From positions 62,001-126,000 of the forward strand of contig NZ_JACJSF010000011.1 in NCBI RefSeq assembly GCF_014698035.1: a stretch of DNA of 64,000 bases, in the 5' to 3' direction. The translations under genes were made by a program, and so were the position numbers. Position 1 is the first letter of the stretch. Each line of letters starts with the position of its first letter. Below are positions 47,318 to 55,534 of the stretch, piece after piece. The notes under the pieces were generated by a model. The model did no database searches. It was not told where the DNA came from and worked only from the letters and a program-made list of their open reading frames with translations. Origin of the DNA: Desmonostoc muscorum FACHB-395. Its GTDB lineage: Bacteria > Cyanobacteriota > Cyanobacteriia > Cyanobacteriales > Nostocaceae.

Positions 47318-48016
47318 ATGAGGAGTAGCGACCAGAATTTAGTAGTTTTGACAGTTTATATTATCGGTGTTTCCTATATTTTTAACCGCATGGTTGAATC
47401 CATCGATGATCAAGTAAAGTTTGAGTTTAAAAAAGGAATAGTTGACGAGCAACTCAAAGAACAAAATCTCGATGATAAAATTGGAATTTCCTTTAAACTC
47501 AAAGCCTCATACCCAATTGACGATTTGAAAGATTTAGGAATTAGTATTGAAAATAAATCTGATAATGTTGCCCTATACGTTGACTGGGATAACAGTTCTT
47601 TAGTAGTTGAACATAGCAAGCAATCGCGTCGCGTCATTCGGAAATCACCAGATTTAACCCGCGACTTAGCAGTACCCCAAAGTCCTAGCTTGATTGCTCC
47701 TAAGAAAACACTTTCTGAAACAGTGACAGCAGAAGATGTATTCGAGCGCGATCAAGCAACTGGAACCTATTTAGCAAAAAAACCACTAATTGATATCAAT
47801 GGGCTGCAAAAAGGGCAAAAAAAATTGTACAACGACTTTATTAACAGAAAAAAGGAGTTGGACTTTTCCTTACAACTGGTACTTAGAGTGTCTGAAGTGC
47901 GTTTAGGTCTAGCCCCAGGTCGTGATTTTCCTCCCATTAGCATTATCAATTGTCCTTTCACAGTCAGGAAACTACCTTGGACTTACGCTCTACCTTGGAA
48001 TAAAAAAAAGCAATAG
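47318..48016 (+). CDS. Hypothetical protein with one N-terminal membrane segment
   Basis: This 232-residue protein has a weak hydrophobic stretch at about 8-24 (LVVLTVYIIGVSYIF), which could be a membrane anchor or a signal without clear cleavage. The rest is charged and beta-rich, with an immunoglobulin-like pattern (FKLKASYPIDDLKDLGISIENKSDNVALYVDW). I do not recognise a family. It lies 65 bp after corA in the same direction and 42 bp before rnpB. It has no catalytic motif or Cys pattern. Confidence 0.65.
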   Translation: MRSSDQNLVVLTVYIIGVSYIFNRMVESIDDQVKFEFKKGIVDEQLKEQNLDDKIGISFKLKASYPIDDLKDLGISIENKSDNVALYVDWDNSSLVVEHSKQSRRVIRKSPDLTRDLAVPQSPSLIAPKKTLSETVTAEDVFERDQATGTYLAKKPLIDINGLQKGQKKLYNDFINRKKELDFSLQLVLRVSEVRLGLAPGRDFPPISIINCPFTVRKLPWTYALPWNKKKQ

Positions 48017-48057
48017 CAACCATACAGACTATGCCATCCAAGATTACACTGGATCTA

Positions 48058-48487
48058 AGGAGAGAGTAGACGCAGGCGGTTGCAGATCAGTCATAGTTAC
48101 TGATTTGAGGAAAGTCCGGGCTCCCGAAAGACCAAACTTGCTGGATAACGTCCAGTGCGAGCGATCGTGAGGATAGTGCCACAGAAAGATACCGCCAGAT
48201 CAATTAAAAATTAAAAATTAAAAATGTAAAATGAACAATTTTTAATTTTTAATTTTACATTTTTAATTGATCTGGTAAGGGTGCAAAGGTGCGGTAAGAG
48301 CGCACCAGCAGTATCGAGAGGTGCTGGCTCGGTAAACCCCGGTTGGGAGCAAGGCGATAGGAACTACGGTTGGTCTTTTACCAGTTCCGCTCAATGAGAG
48401 CCGCTAGAGGCGTTTGGTAACAAGCGTCCCAGATAGATAACTGCCCTCGCAAGAGAACAGAACCCGGCTTATGTACTGCTCTTTCCC
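48058..48487 (+). ncRNA. rnpB: RNase P RNA
   Basis: This is the catalytic RNA of RNase P, which matures the 5' ends of tRNA. Conserved landmarks in order are GAGGAAAGTCCGGGCTCC (P4 5' strand, near 48108), a GACCAAACTTGCTGG stem, a GCCACAGAAA segment, the GGTAAACCCCGG region, and the 3' strand ACAGAACCCGGCTTATGT near 48460. The first and last bases pair as P1 (AGAGAGTA with TGCTCTTT), but the exact ends are estimates. A repeat hairpin occupies 48197-48273. Such repeats inside rnpB are known from heterocyst-forming cyanobacteria. The RNase III gene follows. Confidence 0.95.
48197..48273. repeat. STRR hairpin insertion inside rnpB (P12 region)
   Basis: An almost perfect palindrome has arms starting AGATCAATTAAAAATTAAAA and ending in its complement, built from AAAAATT units. 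In the RNA it forms one extended stem, so it does not disturb the catalytic core. Confidence 0.88.
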
Positions 48488-48531
48488 CTTTTTTTAGTGC
48501 TGAGTTTAGGAGTTAGGACTTAGTATTTTTC

Positions 48532-48570
48532 CCCTTCCCCTTTCCCCCTTCCCCCTTCCCCCTTCCCCCT
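48532..48570. repeat. C-rich heptanucleotide tract (CCCCCTT)
   Basis: Several CCCCCTT-type units run directly up to the rnc start codon and would form its leader, so the ribosome site is obscured. Confidence 0.8.
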
Positions 48571-48571
48571 A

Positions 48572-49291
48572 ATGCCTCTTCCCTACCCACGCCGTCAACG
48601 GCAACTCGAAAGTTTAGTCCAAAAATTAGGTTTGTCGCGAGAAGCACCTATCAAGTGGGAACTGCTAGATTTAGCGCTAACTCATCCTACTGTTTCTGAT
48701 TCGGCGAATTATGAACAATTGGAGTTTGTTGGCGATGCAGTGGTGCGACTGGTGTCGGCTGTTGTGTTATGGGAAAATTATCCCGATTGTCCAGTAGGGG
48801 ATTTTGCAGCAATTCGTTCGGTATTAGTGAGCGATCGCATCCTCGCCCAATTAGCCAGAATTTATGGTTTGGAATTATACTTACTAGTTGCGGGTAGTGC
48901 TACAGCTGATAAAGTTGGTCAAGAGTCTCGACTGGCAGATGCTTTTGAAGCTGTTCTGGGTGCGCTTTATTTAAGTACTCAAAACCTGGAATTGATCCGC
49001 TCTTGGCTAGATCCCCACTTCCAAGAACTAACAACAGAAATTCGCCTCGATCCTGCCAGACTTAATTACAAAGCTGCTCTTCAAGAATGGACTCAGGCAC
49101 AATTTAAAGTTTTACCAGAATATCGAGTTGTGGAAGTCACTCAACCGCACCATAATCAAGAACGTTTCATGGCTGAAGTGTGGCTGCATGGAAAGAAACT
49201 CGGAGAAGGTAAGGGGCGATCAATCAAAACTGCTGAACAAGCCGCAGCTAAGGTAGCTTTTTTAGCAATCCCTAATCCGCAAACACCCTGA
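48572..49291 (+). CDS. rnc: Ribonuclease III
   Basis: This 239-residue dsRNA endonuclease processes rRNA and mRNA. The catalytic domain has the signature EQLEFVGDAVVRLV (residues about 50-63), which carries two acidic catalytic residues, and ADAFEAVLGALYLS, which carries the second pair. Residues about 165-237 form the double-stranded RNA binding domain (NYKAALQEWTQAQFK, KKLGEGKGRSIKTAEQAAAKVAF). It is preceded by a C-rich repeat and the rnpB gene, so two RNA-processing genes are adjacent. The start is ATG at 48572. Confidence 0.95.
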   Translation: MPLPYPRRQRQLESLVQKLGLSREAPIKWELLDLALTHPTVSDSANYEQLEFVGDAVVRLVSAVVLWENYPDCPVGDFAAIRSVLVSDRILAQLARIYGLELYLLVAGSATADKVGQESRLADAFEAVLGALYLSTQNLELIRSWLDPHFQELTTEIRLDPARLNYKAALQEWTQAQFKVLPEYRVVEVTQPHHNQERFMAEVWLHGKKLGEGKGRSIKTAEQAAAKVAFLAIPNPQTP

Positions 49292-49393
49292 GCTTAAAAG
49301 ACTGGCAATTAGCCGATAATCATTTGGTTGTCAGTGGTCATTTGTCCCTCGTCCTTTGTATACAAATGACAAATAACAGATGACAAATAACTA

Positions 49394-50482
49394 ATGACAA
49401 ACCAAATTAAAATTGCTGTTATCGGAGTTGGGCGTTGGGGAGTGCATCTGTTGCGGAATTTCTTAGCACATCCGCAAGTAGATGTAGTTGCTGTAGTAGA
49501 CCCCCATCCAGAACGATTAGCGGCGATAAAACAGCAGTTTAATTTAGATGAAAATGTAGTATTGACAACCCAATGGGAAGATTTAAAGAAAGTACCAGGG
49601 TTGACAGGAGTTGCGATCGCAACTCCGGCTACCACCCACTATGCTTTAATTAAAGACTCTCTCCAAAACGGATACCATGTTTTGGCTGAAAAACCGCTAA
49701 CTCTCGACCCCGCAGAATGTCGGGAACTTTGCCAGTTAGCAGAGCAGCATCATTTAATACTCATGGTTGACCACACTTATTTATTTCACCCAGCAGTAGA
49801 GGAAGGGCAAACTGTAGTACAGGCGGGTAAATTAGGTGATTTACGCTATGGCTACGCTACCCGTACCCATTTAGGGCCTGTCCGCCAAGATGTTGATGCG
49901 CTGTGGGACTTAGCTATTCACGATATTGCTATCTTTAACGCTTGGCTGGGTCAGATCCCTGTGAAAGTGCAAGCAACGGGTACGGTGTGGCTACAGGGAG
50001 CAGGGGAGCAGGGGAGCAGGGGAGCAGAGGGGAAGAAAGATACAAATTCTCCTCTGCCTCAAGGTTTAGCTGATTTAGTATGGCTAACACTGACATACCC
50101 AGATGGCTTTCAAGCTTATATTCATTTGTGCTGGCTGAATCCTGATAAGCAGCGACGGCTGGGGATTGTAGGTAGCCTTGGTAGTTTGATTTTTGATGAA
50201 ATGTCGCGATCGTCTCCTCTAACGCTGCTACATGGGGAGTTTGAACAGCAGGGCAATCATTTTATTCCGGTAAATCAAAAGCAGGTGGTGCTGGAATTAG
50301 AACCAGGGGAACCATTGGGGCGAGTTTGCTCTTGTTTTGTTGACTCTATCCTCAACAATACTCCCTCAGAGGTTTCGTCTGGCTGGGTAGGCACACAGTT
50401 AGTAGAAATTCTTGCTGCACTAACGCTATCTCTTGAGCAAGGCGGACAACCTGTTTTTCTGAATAACTGCTCTCAAGTCTAA
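49394..50482 (+). CDS. Gfo/Idh/MocA-family oxidoreductase with an in-frame repeat insertion
   Basis: This 362-residue NAD(P)-dependent enzyme has the Rossmann start IKIAVIGVGRWGVHLLRNF, with VDVVAVVDPHPERL, GVAIATPATTHYALIKDSL and HVLAEKPLTLDP (the catalytic Lys in EKP). Family members act on sugars or sugar nucleotides. Between VQATGTVWLQ and DLVWLTLTYPDG there is a hydrophilic stretch (GAGEQGSRGAEGKKDTNSP) encoded mostly by 8-bp AGCAGGGG repeat units, which I read as a repeat that invaded the gene without breaking the frame. The start is ATG at 49394. Confidence 0.9.
   Translation: MTNQIKIAVIGVGRWGVHLLRNFLAHPQVDVVAVVDPHPERLAAIKQQFNLDENVVLTTQWEDLKKVPGLTGVAIATPATTHYALIKDSLQNGYHVLAEKPLTLDPAECRELCQLAEQHHLILMVDHTYLFHPAVEEGQTVVQAGKLGDLRYGYATRTHLGPVRQDVDALWDLAIHDIAIFNAWLGQIPVKVQATGTVWLQGAGEQGSRGAEGKKDTNSPLPQGLADLVWLTLTYPDGFQAYIHLCWLNPDKQRRLGIVGSLGSLIFDEMSRSSPLTLLHGEFEQQGNHFIPVNQKQVVLELEPGEPLGRVCSCFVDSILNNTPSEVSSGWVGTQLVEILAALTLSLEQGGQPVFLNNCSQV
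49999..50030. repeat. 8-bp tandem repeat inside a coding sequence
   Basis: There are four AGCAGGGG-type units (the last is AGCAGAGG). The same unit is common between genes here, for example at 39319-39371 on the other strand. Confidence 0.88.
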
Positions 50483-50530
50483 TTTTCCGTTAAATAAAAC
50501 TTATCCAAAGTTTCCTCTAATACACCTTTA

Positions 50531-50694
50531 GAGGTTGTTTGAAAAGTGTTTCGCTGTGACTTTAGGCACTTTTAGATCCCCCTAAATCCCCCTTAAAAAG
50601 GGGGACTTTGATTCTGGTTCCCCCCTTTTTTAAGGGGGGTTAGGGGGGATCTAAAACTATTTGATACCAATAAAAGGACTTTTCAAACATCCTT
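50531..50694. mobile_element. 164-bp miniature element (IS-derived, TTA-flanked)
   Basis: The terminal inverted repeats are GAGGTTGTTTGAAAAGT (left) and ACTTTTCAAACATCCTT (right), with two mismatches. TTA precedes and follows the element (50528-50530, 50695-50697), compatible with the TNA target duplications of IS5-group elements. The interior is a second palindrome, TAGATCCCCCTAAATCCCCC paired with GGGGGGTTAGGGGGGATCTA, with an internal CCCCCTT/AAGGGGG hairpin. It has no coding capacity. Confidence 0.8.
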
Positions 50695-50710
50695 TTATAC
50701 TACAGTCTAC

Positions 50711-50878
50711 GAAGCTCCGAGGTTCATTAACGAAGTTCAAAGGCTCATTCACGAAGCTCTGAGGTTCATCAACGGAGTTCAAAGACTCATTAATGAAGCT
50801 CTGAGGTTCATTAACGGAGTTCAAAAACTCATTAATGAAGCTCTGAGGTTCATTAAAGGAGTTCAAAGACTCATTCAC
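50711..50878. repeat. 21-bp minisatellite, 8 units (42-bp higher-order unit)
   Basis: Units alternate between GAAGCTCTGAGGTTCATTAA-like and GGAGTTCAAAGACTCATTAA-like 21-mers. Both strands stay open; the plus strand reads as heptads EALRFIN and GVQRLIN, which are amphipathic, but there is no start codon. It starts 16 bp past the 164-bp element. Confidence 0.9.
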
Positions 50879-50947
50879 GAGTATTTATCAAAAATTCATC
50901 CGGTTTTTAGCGATTTTCGGGTAAGTCCTGATAAAATCAGCTAACGT

Positions 50948-51703
50948 ATGAGCATGATTATGCACAACCGTATATTTACTACTTTATTTTTATCTCTATT
51001 TCTGACTACCACACCCCAGTTTGTAGTTGCTCAAAACAATATTGAACAGCTATTTAAACAAGACGATCGCCAATGGTTGCCTAAGAACGATCCAACCTTA
51101 CCCGTTAAGCGTTCTGTGGTACGCATCACTGCGGAGTTTTTTAACAGCGATCGCCAAGGAACAGAGATCGGCACTGGTGTCATAATTCAGCGAAAAGGCG
51201 ATCGCACATTAATCCTCACTAATCGTCATGTCATTTTTGATGGCAATGAACAAGGTAAAAATATCCAAGTGGAATTTTTCAGTTCACCACCGTCAAATCG
51301 CGTGCGAATGCGGCGAGATGCCAAGCTGTTCAAAATGACTACAGACAAAGAACTCGATTTAGCCGTTTTGGAAGTTAGCGGTAAACTGCCAGAAGATATC
51401 CAGCCTTTATCTATCTCTTCAACTGCAATTACGCCAAAAATGCCCATTCGGATTATCGGTCATTCTGCCCAAAGAGGTGAAGATAAATCTTGGTCTATGC
51501 AATCAGGACAAATCAACTATCAAAATCAGCGATTAGAAATATCTCAAGCTGCACTCAAACCTGGTTATTCTGGCAGTCCTGTAATTAATTCACAAAATCA
51601 ACTTTTAGGCATCGTCTTTGCCCGCAAAAAAGGTGCAGACCGAGATTTCGCTTATCCCATGTCTGAGATTCAAAAACAACTGCTTACTTGGAGCATTCCT
51701 TAA
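50948..51703 (+). CDS. Exported trypsin-like serine protease
   Basis: This 251-residue protein has a signal peptide (MSMIMHNRIFTTLFLSLFLT, ending PQFVVAQ). A chymotrypsin-fold domain follows with the triad His in LTNRHVIFDG, Asp in KELDLAVLEV and Ser in KPGYSGSPVINS. It lacks an obvious PDZ domain, so it is not a full DegP/HtrA. It is expected to act in the periplasm or outside the cell. The next gene starts 7 bp after its stop codon, so the two are probably co-transcribed. Confidence 0.92.
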   Translation: MSMIMHNRIFTTLFLSLFLTTTPQFVVAQNNIEQLFKQDDRQWLPKNDPTLPVKRSVVRITAEFFNSDRQGTEIGTGVIIQRKGDRTLILTNRHVIFDGNEQGKNIQVEFFSSPPSNRVRMRRDAKLFKMTTDKELDLAVLEVSGKLPEDIQPLSISSTAITPKMPIRIIGHSAQRGEDKSWSMQSGQINYQNQRLEISQAALKPGYSGSPVINSQNQLLGIVFARKKGADRDFAYPMSEIQKQLLTWSIP

Positions 51704-51710
51704 ACAAGCC

Positions 51711-52460
51711 ATGAATTATAAAATTATCCTTGCCAGCCTATTGATTCTCAGCATCAGCCATCTTCCTGCTGCTGCTTCTTGCCCAGAAGGAAACCCCCGC
51801 ACTACTGATTACATCCGCCGAAAACCACCCAACCGTTGCGAAGGTATCAAACTCGAACCCTTAAGCGGCAATAGCTTGAGCTTAATTTCCATTGCTACCC
51901 GGAACCTCGCCAGTTTCGGCAACACTCTCACAGTAAAAATTCCCCAAATAAATGGTGGAAAAAACCCCCAAATAATAGTGAAATCATTAGGCGATAATTA
52001 TCACTATCAGATGGATGACTTGTTATTGTCTAAGAATGGTTCAGGTTTCAGCTTTAGCTGGGATACTTACGTTCTCAGAGAAGCCAAAATCCCAGCAAAT
52101 AAACTCCGGGCTGTGGCATCCTATAGTCTTGGTTCCCAACCTGTGTATGTTCCAGTCATCCTGGGGCAAACTTCTGGTAAGTATGAATTTGTCTTTTATT
52201 CTGAGGATAGAGTCCGATTTACCACCTTTGAAATCCTTCCCCAAGGTGAAAAAGCAATTTATAGCACTTCCCGCCCTAACCCGAAAAAGGGTGAAACTGT
52301 TTTTACCTGGGATGGTAATGTCCCAGCAGGGCGCTATGAACTGCGCTACGTTGCTAATATTGAGCGAAGAAATGAACCTAGCGATCGCATCGAAAGGCGA
52401 ATAGTATTTGAACATAACCCAAATTGGTTGAACAATCAAAGTTATAGTAGAAGGCTATGA
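51711..52460 (+). CDS. Exported hypothetical protein, 5' part of a probable frameshifted gene
   Basis: This frame has 249 residues from ATG 51711 (7 bp after the protease gene; an upstream in-frame start overlaps that gene and is unlikely). A signal peptide (MNYKIILASLLILSISHLPA, ending AAAS) precedes two Cys-containing segments (SCPEGNPR, PPNRCEGIKLEPLS) and then a beta-rich, Ig-like body (YELRYVANIERR, RIERRIVFEH). I do not recognise the family. The frame stops at 52460, but a coding-looking frame one base over begins at 52432. Dropping one A from the AAA at 52438-52440 would join NNQ to VIVEGYELPDYN. It is likely a secreted protein in partnership with the protease. Confidence 0.7.
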   Translation: MNYKIILASLLILSISHLPAAASCPEGNPRTTDYIRRKPPNRCEGIKLEPLSGNSLSLISIATRNLASFGNTLTVKIPQINGGKNPQIIVKSLGDNYHYQMDDLLLSKNGSGFSFSWDTYVLREAKIPANKLRAVASYSLGSQPVYVPVILGQTSGKYEFVFYSEDRVRFTTFEILPQGEKAIYSTSRPNPKKGETVFTWDGNVPAGRYELRYVANIERRNEPSDRIERRIVFEHNPNWLNNQSYSRRL

Positions 52461-53010
52461 ATTACCAGATTATAATTTACAAAAGCAATTAGATAATCAA
52501 ACACCTCTAGAATTTATTTTAAATCCAGATAATCAAGAATTTAACTTAGAATTTCCACAAAACACCAATATTTATATTACCTTAGCCAAACCTGCCAAAT
52601 TTGAATCAGAGCAATGGTTTCGGGGCAAGATAGAAACCAAAAATGTTCAGTTTGTAGATGTGGATAGAAATGGCAGCGATCTCAGAGATGATTTAGATGT
52701 TTCTACTATTGTGGAAGGTAAAATCCGCATGGTAGGGCAGGAGCAAGAAATTAAAAAAAATCAATTTCTCATGGGAGAAAATCCTGATATTCCTTTAAAT
52801 ATTCAACTAATACGCCATCTGCAAATTGTTCCCAAAAAGGGCATAGAAGCACGGTTTTCTGGTAAAACTAAACAGATTCAAATTGGTCTAGATCAGGATT
52901 TCCCTGTTTCCAAAATCCAGGGTAGCTGGTTAGATGGCGTTTTACCTCGTGATGCAATTATTGCGCTGTTCTCTTTTGGGGCTGCTACAATTCCTAATCT
53001 TGTGTCTTAG
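52432..53010 (+). pseudogene. 3' part of the frameshifted secreted-protein gene
   Basis: This frame is open from 52432 (just after a TGA) to the TAA at 53010, about 192 residues. The first 75 residues (GYELPDYNLQKQLDNQTPLE, NTNIYITLAKPAKFES, EQWFRGKIETKNVQFVDVDR) look fully coding but contain no ATG, GTG or TTG. A GTG start at 52660 would discard them. That pattern fits a +1 frameshift relative to the upstream frame; a sequencing error or programmed frameshift are alternatives. The tail (PRDAIIALFSFGAATIPNLV) is hydrophobic. Confidence 0.65.
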
Positions 53011-53109
53011 CTATTTAGTAACACTTCTAAATCTGCGTCAAAACCATAGCCGTTAGGATTGAGGATTCCAATTTATTTTTTTGAATTTTGAATTAAAGTC
53101 TAGTAAAAA

Positions 53110-55239
53110 TTATCTTTCAGAAGCCCCATTTGCATAAACTTCTGTTTTTGGAATACTTACCAAGATAGTTTGCTGCGGCGAAAAGCTAATCTCGTAAGTC
53201 TCGTTCCCAAGTAACACCTGGAATTTCATCGACTTCTCTTTGTCTACAACTGCTTTTACAGATTTGTTGCTCCCCAAAGAGGGGCTTTCCCCAGACTGCT
53301 GTAGGCTAGAGTATTGGCTTGCTTTTGCCCCCTTATTCTCAGAGGACAACCCCACATTCGCGACATTTTCTTTTTTGTTTTCAACAGGCAACAGCGAGAC
53401 ATCAATCAAGGGTAGGGTAATCTTCAGTGTCGTGCCTTGATGCAGTCCCGTACTCTCAAGAGTAATGCTGCCTCCCATAAGTTCGATTAAGTTTCGTGAA
53501 ATTGCAAGTCCTAGTCCAGTCCCTTCAAACTGACGCGCTGTTGTGCCATTCACCATCACAAAGGGGCGAAATAGTTTGTGCTGTTGATTTGGATCAATGC
53601 CTATACCTGTATCTTTAACTATTACCACTACTTGAGATTTACCATTACTAGATTGAATTTCTGTAGCAATGGTGATGCTTCCTGTGTCGGTGAACTTAGT
53701 AGCGTTGCCAATAACATTAATCAGCACTTGCTTTAGTTTTGCCGTGTCTGCCTTAATTGGTATCGGTTGAGGATCTAACTCGCATTTCAATTGCAAGCCT
53801 TTTTGTTGAACATTAACTGATTGTAAATTAATTACCTCTAGCAATATTTGTCGGAGATCGAGAGGTGTGATAACTACAGAAAGCTTACCCGCTTCGATTT
53901 TAGAAATATCGAGTAAATCATTAATAATATTTAGCAAATGAATCGTTGTTTCATTGGCACGTTTGAGGAATTCCATTTCTTCTTCACGGCTATCACATAA
54001 GCCATCTTCAACCACGCGAATGCAGTTAATAATAGTATGTAATGGGTTTCTCAATTCATGGGAAGTCGTAGCCAAAAACTGGCTTTTAATCTGGTTAGCG
54101 TTTTTTGCTTCTTTCCAAGCTATTTCTAGTTCTTCCGCCCCAGCTTTGAGCCGTTCTACCATTTGGTCTAATGCTTGGGCTAGTTGATTGAATTCCCGAA
54201 TTTGGAAATTGTGCGGAACTGGTTGTGCGGCGTGGTGAGAGTGAATATTAAGAGCGTAGTCTCGCAATTCTTCTACAGGACGTGCCAAGTAAGGAGCTAG
54301 ATATAGGGATGCTAACAAACTTGCACCAATCAAACCAACTGTCAAAACAATAAGAATTAGTTTAATTTCCTCTAAACCAAAAAGTGCATTATCGACACTA
54401 GTAACAGCTAAGACTATCCATTTTTGCTGCTGCTGTTGTGTTAGTGGATTTGCAATAGCTGTATAGCCAGCGACTAATTCGTTTCCCTCTTTAAAAGACA
54501 GATTTATCGAATCATTTCGTCCAGCAAGGGCATTTTTAATTATGCTTTTGAGTTGGGAAGCATTGGGATGTTGATTAATATTAGTTCCCACCCAGTCTGT
54601 GAATGGATGTGCCAAAATTGTGCCATCTTCAGCAATAACTACCATCACGCCTGTAAGCGATCCCGGTGGATTTCTGGTTTGTTGGTACAATGCAGACTGA
54701 ATACTTAAGCTGTAAACTAAATTTTTTCGCCTATCGGAGACTGGTGCAGATAAAACTAACTGTAATTGATTTTGTGCGTTTCTTTTTCCAGTCATTCCTG
54801 CCTTTGGCGGGAAGATTGTTTTGACATCAATTCCATCACTAGGCAAAGGGAACGTCAATTCTCCAATTGCTTGGTCTCCACAGCTACTGGCAATTATTTT
54901 CTGATTTAGGAGATCCGTTAATTGGATGCAGTCAATATTGGCTGGAAGTTGTTGCTTTAGCTGTGTGAGAATTTCTTGCTCTTGTATAGGCGAACCCGAC
55001 GGAATCACCGTTGTTTTACTTACACTCAGTAAACTAGCTTTTAAGATTGCGATCGCATCGCCAATTCTCTCCCCTTTACTAATGGCGCTTTCTGTTAAAT
55101 TTTGACGCGCAGTTCCCAATATGCTAGAACGTGCCTTATTCAAGGCCACAATCTCGCCTATAAGTAAAACTGGAACGAACAGCAGCAATATTCTCGTTAC
55201 TAAAATTCGACGAAAGGAAGATTGGCGGGAATTAGTCAT
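53110..55239 (-). CDS. Membrane sensor histidine kinase with extracytoplasmic Cache-type domain and HAMP
   Basis: This protein has about 709 residues from ATG 55239; an upstream in-frame start at 55269 adds 10. A first membrane helix (ILVTRILLLFVPVLLIGEIV) precedes an extracytoplasmic domain of about 240 residues (dCache-like: GVMVVIAEDGTILAHPFTDWVGTN). A second helix (LILIVLTVGLIGASLLASLYL) leads to HAMP, the HisKA H-box (ATTSHELRNPLHT) and the ATPase (NVIGNATKFTDTGSITI, DTGIGIDPN, FEGTGLGLAI). About 120 residues of C-terminal tail are unlike a receiver domain. No response regulator gene is adjacent. Confidence 0.93.
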   Translation of the reverse strand: MTNSRQSSFRRILVTRILLLFVPVLLIGEIVALNKARSSILGTARQNLTESAISKGERIGDAIAILKASLLSVSKTTVIPSGSPIQEQEILTQLKQQLPANIDCIQLTDLLNQKIIASSCGDQAIGELTFPLPSDGIDVKTIFPPKAGMTGKRNAQNQLQLVLSAPVSDRRKNLVYSLSIQSALYQQTRNPPGSLTGVMVVIAEDGTILAHPFTDWVGTNINQHPNASQLKSIIKNALAGRNDSINLSFKEGNELVAGYTAIANPLTQQQQQKWIVLAVTSVDNALFGLEEIKLILIVLTVGLIGASLLASLYLAPYLARPVEELRDYALNIHSHHAAQPVPHNFQIREFNQLAQALDQMVERLKAGAEELEIAWKEAKNANQIKSQFLATTSHELRNPLHTIINCIRVVEDGLCDSREEEMEFLKRANETTIHLLNIINDLLDISKIEAGKLSVVITPLDLRQILLEVINLQSVNVQQKGLQLKCELDPQPIPIKADTAKLKQVLINVIGNATKFTDTGSITIATEIQSSNGKSQVVVIVKDTGIGIDPNQQHKLFRPFVMVNGTTARQFEGTGLGLAISRNLIELMGGSITLESTGLHQGTTLKITLPLIDVSLLPVENKKENVANVGLSSENKGAKASQYSSLQQSGESPSLGSNKSVKAVVDKEKSMKFQVLLGNETYEISFSPQQTILVSIPKTEVYANGASER

Positions 55240-55534
55240 CAAGTGTCTCACTTTGCATCTGCAAACCACAACAGCAAAGATATGTAATTAGACTGGCTAG
55301 ATGAGACATTTTATTAAATTATCAGAATTTTATTTTCAATGTTTAAAAATAACAAATTGCTATCATTCAAAAAGAAACGTGGTATACCAAAACTCATATA
55401 TGCTAGATGTAAAAGTGGTTTGTGTTGCATATAAATACAGTGGTAAAATTGTAAATAAATAACTTGCAGGCATGGATTTTTTTTGAGAATCTACATACAA
55501 ACAAAGAAAATATTCCAACTATCAAATCAATTTA
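55240..55534. other. Intergenic region between divergent genes
   Basis: This 295-bp AT-rich region holds the promoters of the histidine kinase gene (leftward) and the RibD-C gene (rightward). I see no repeat or gene. Confidence 0.5.

Noticed and set aside
50657-50878. 73-residue minus-strand frame (NESLNSFNEPQSF...)
   Set aside because: It lies across the 8-unit minisatellite and the end of a miniature element; treated as repeat-derived.
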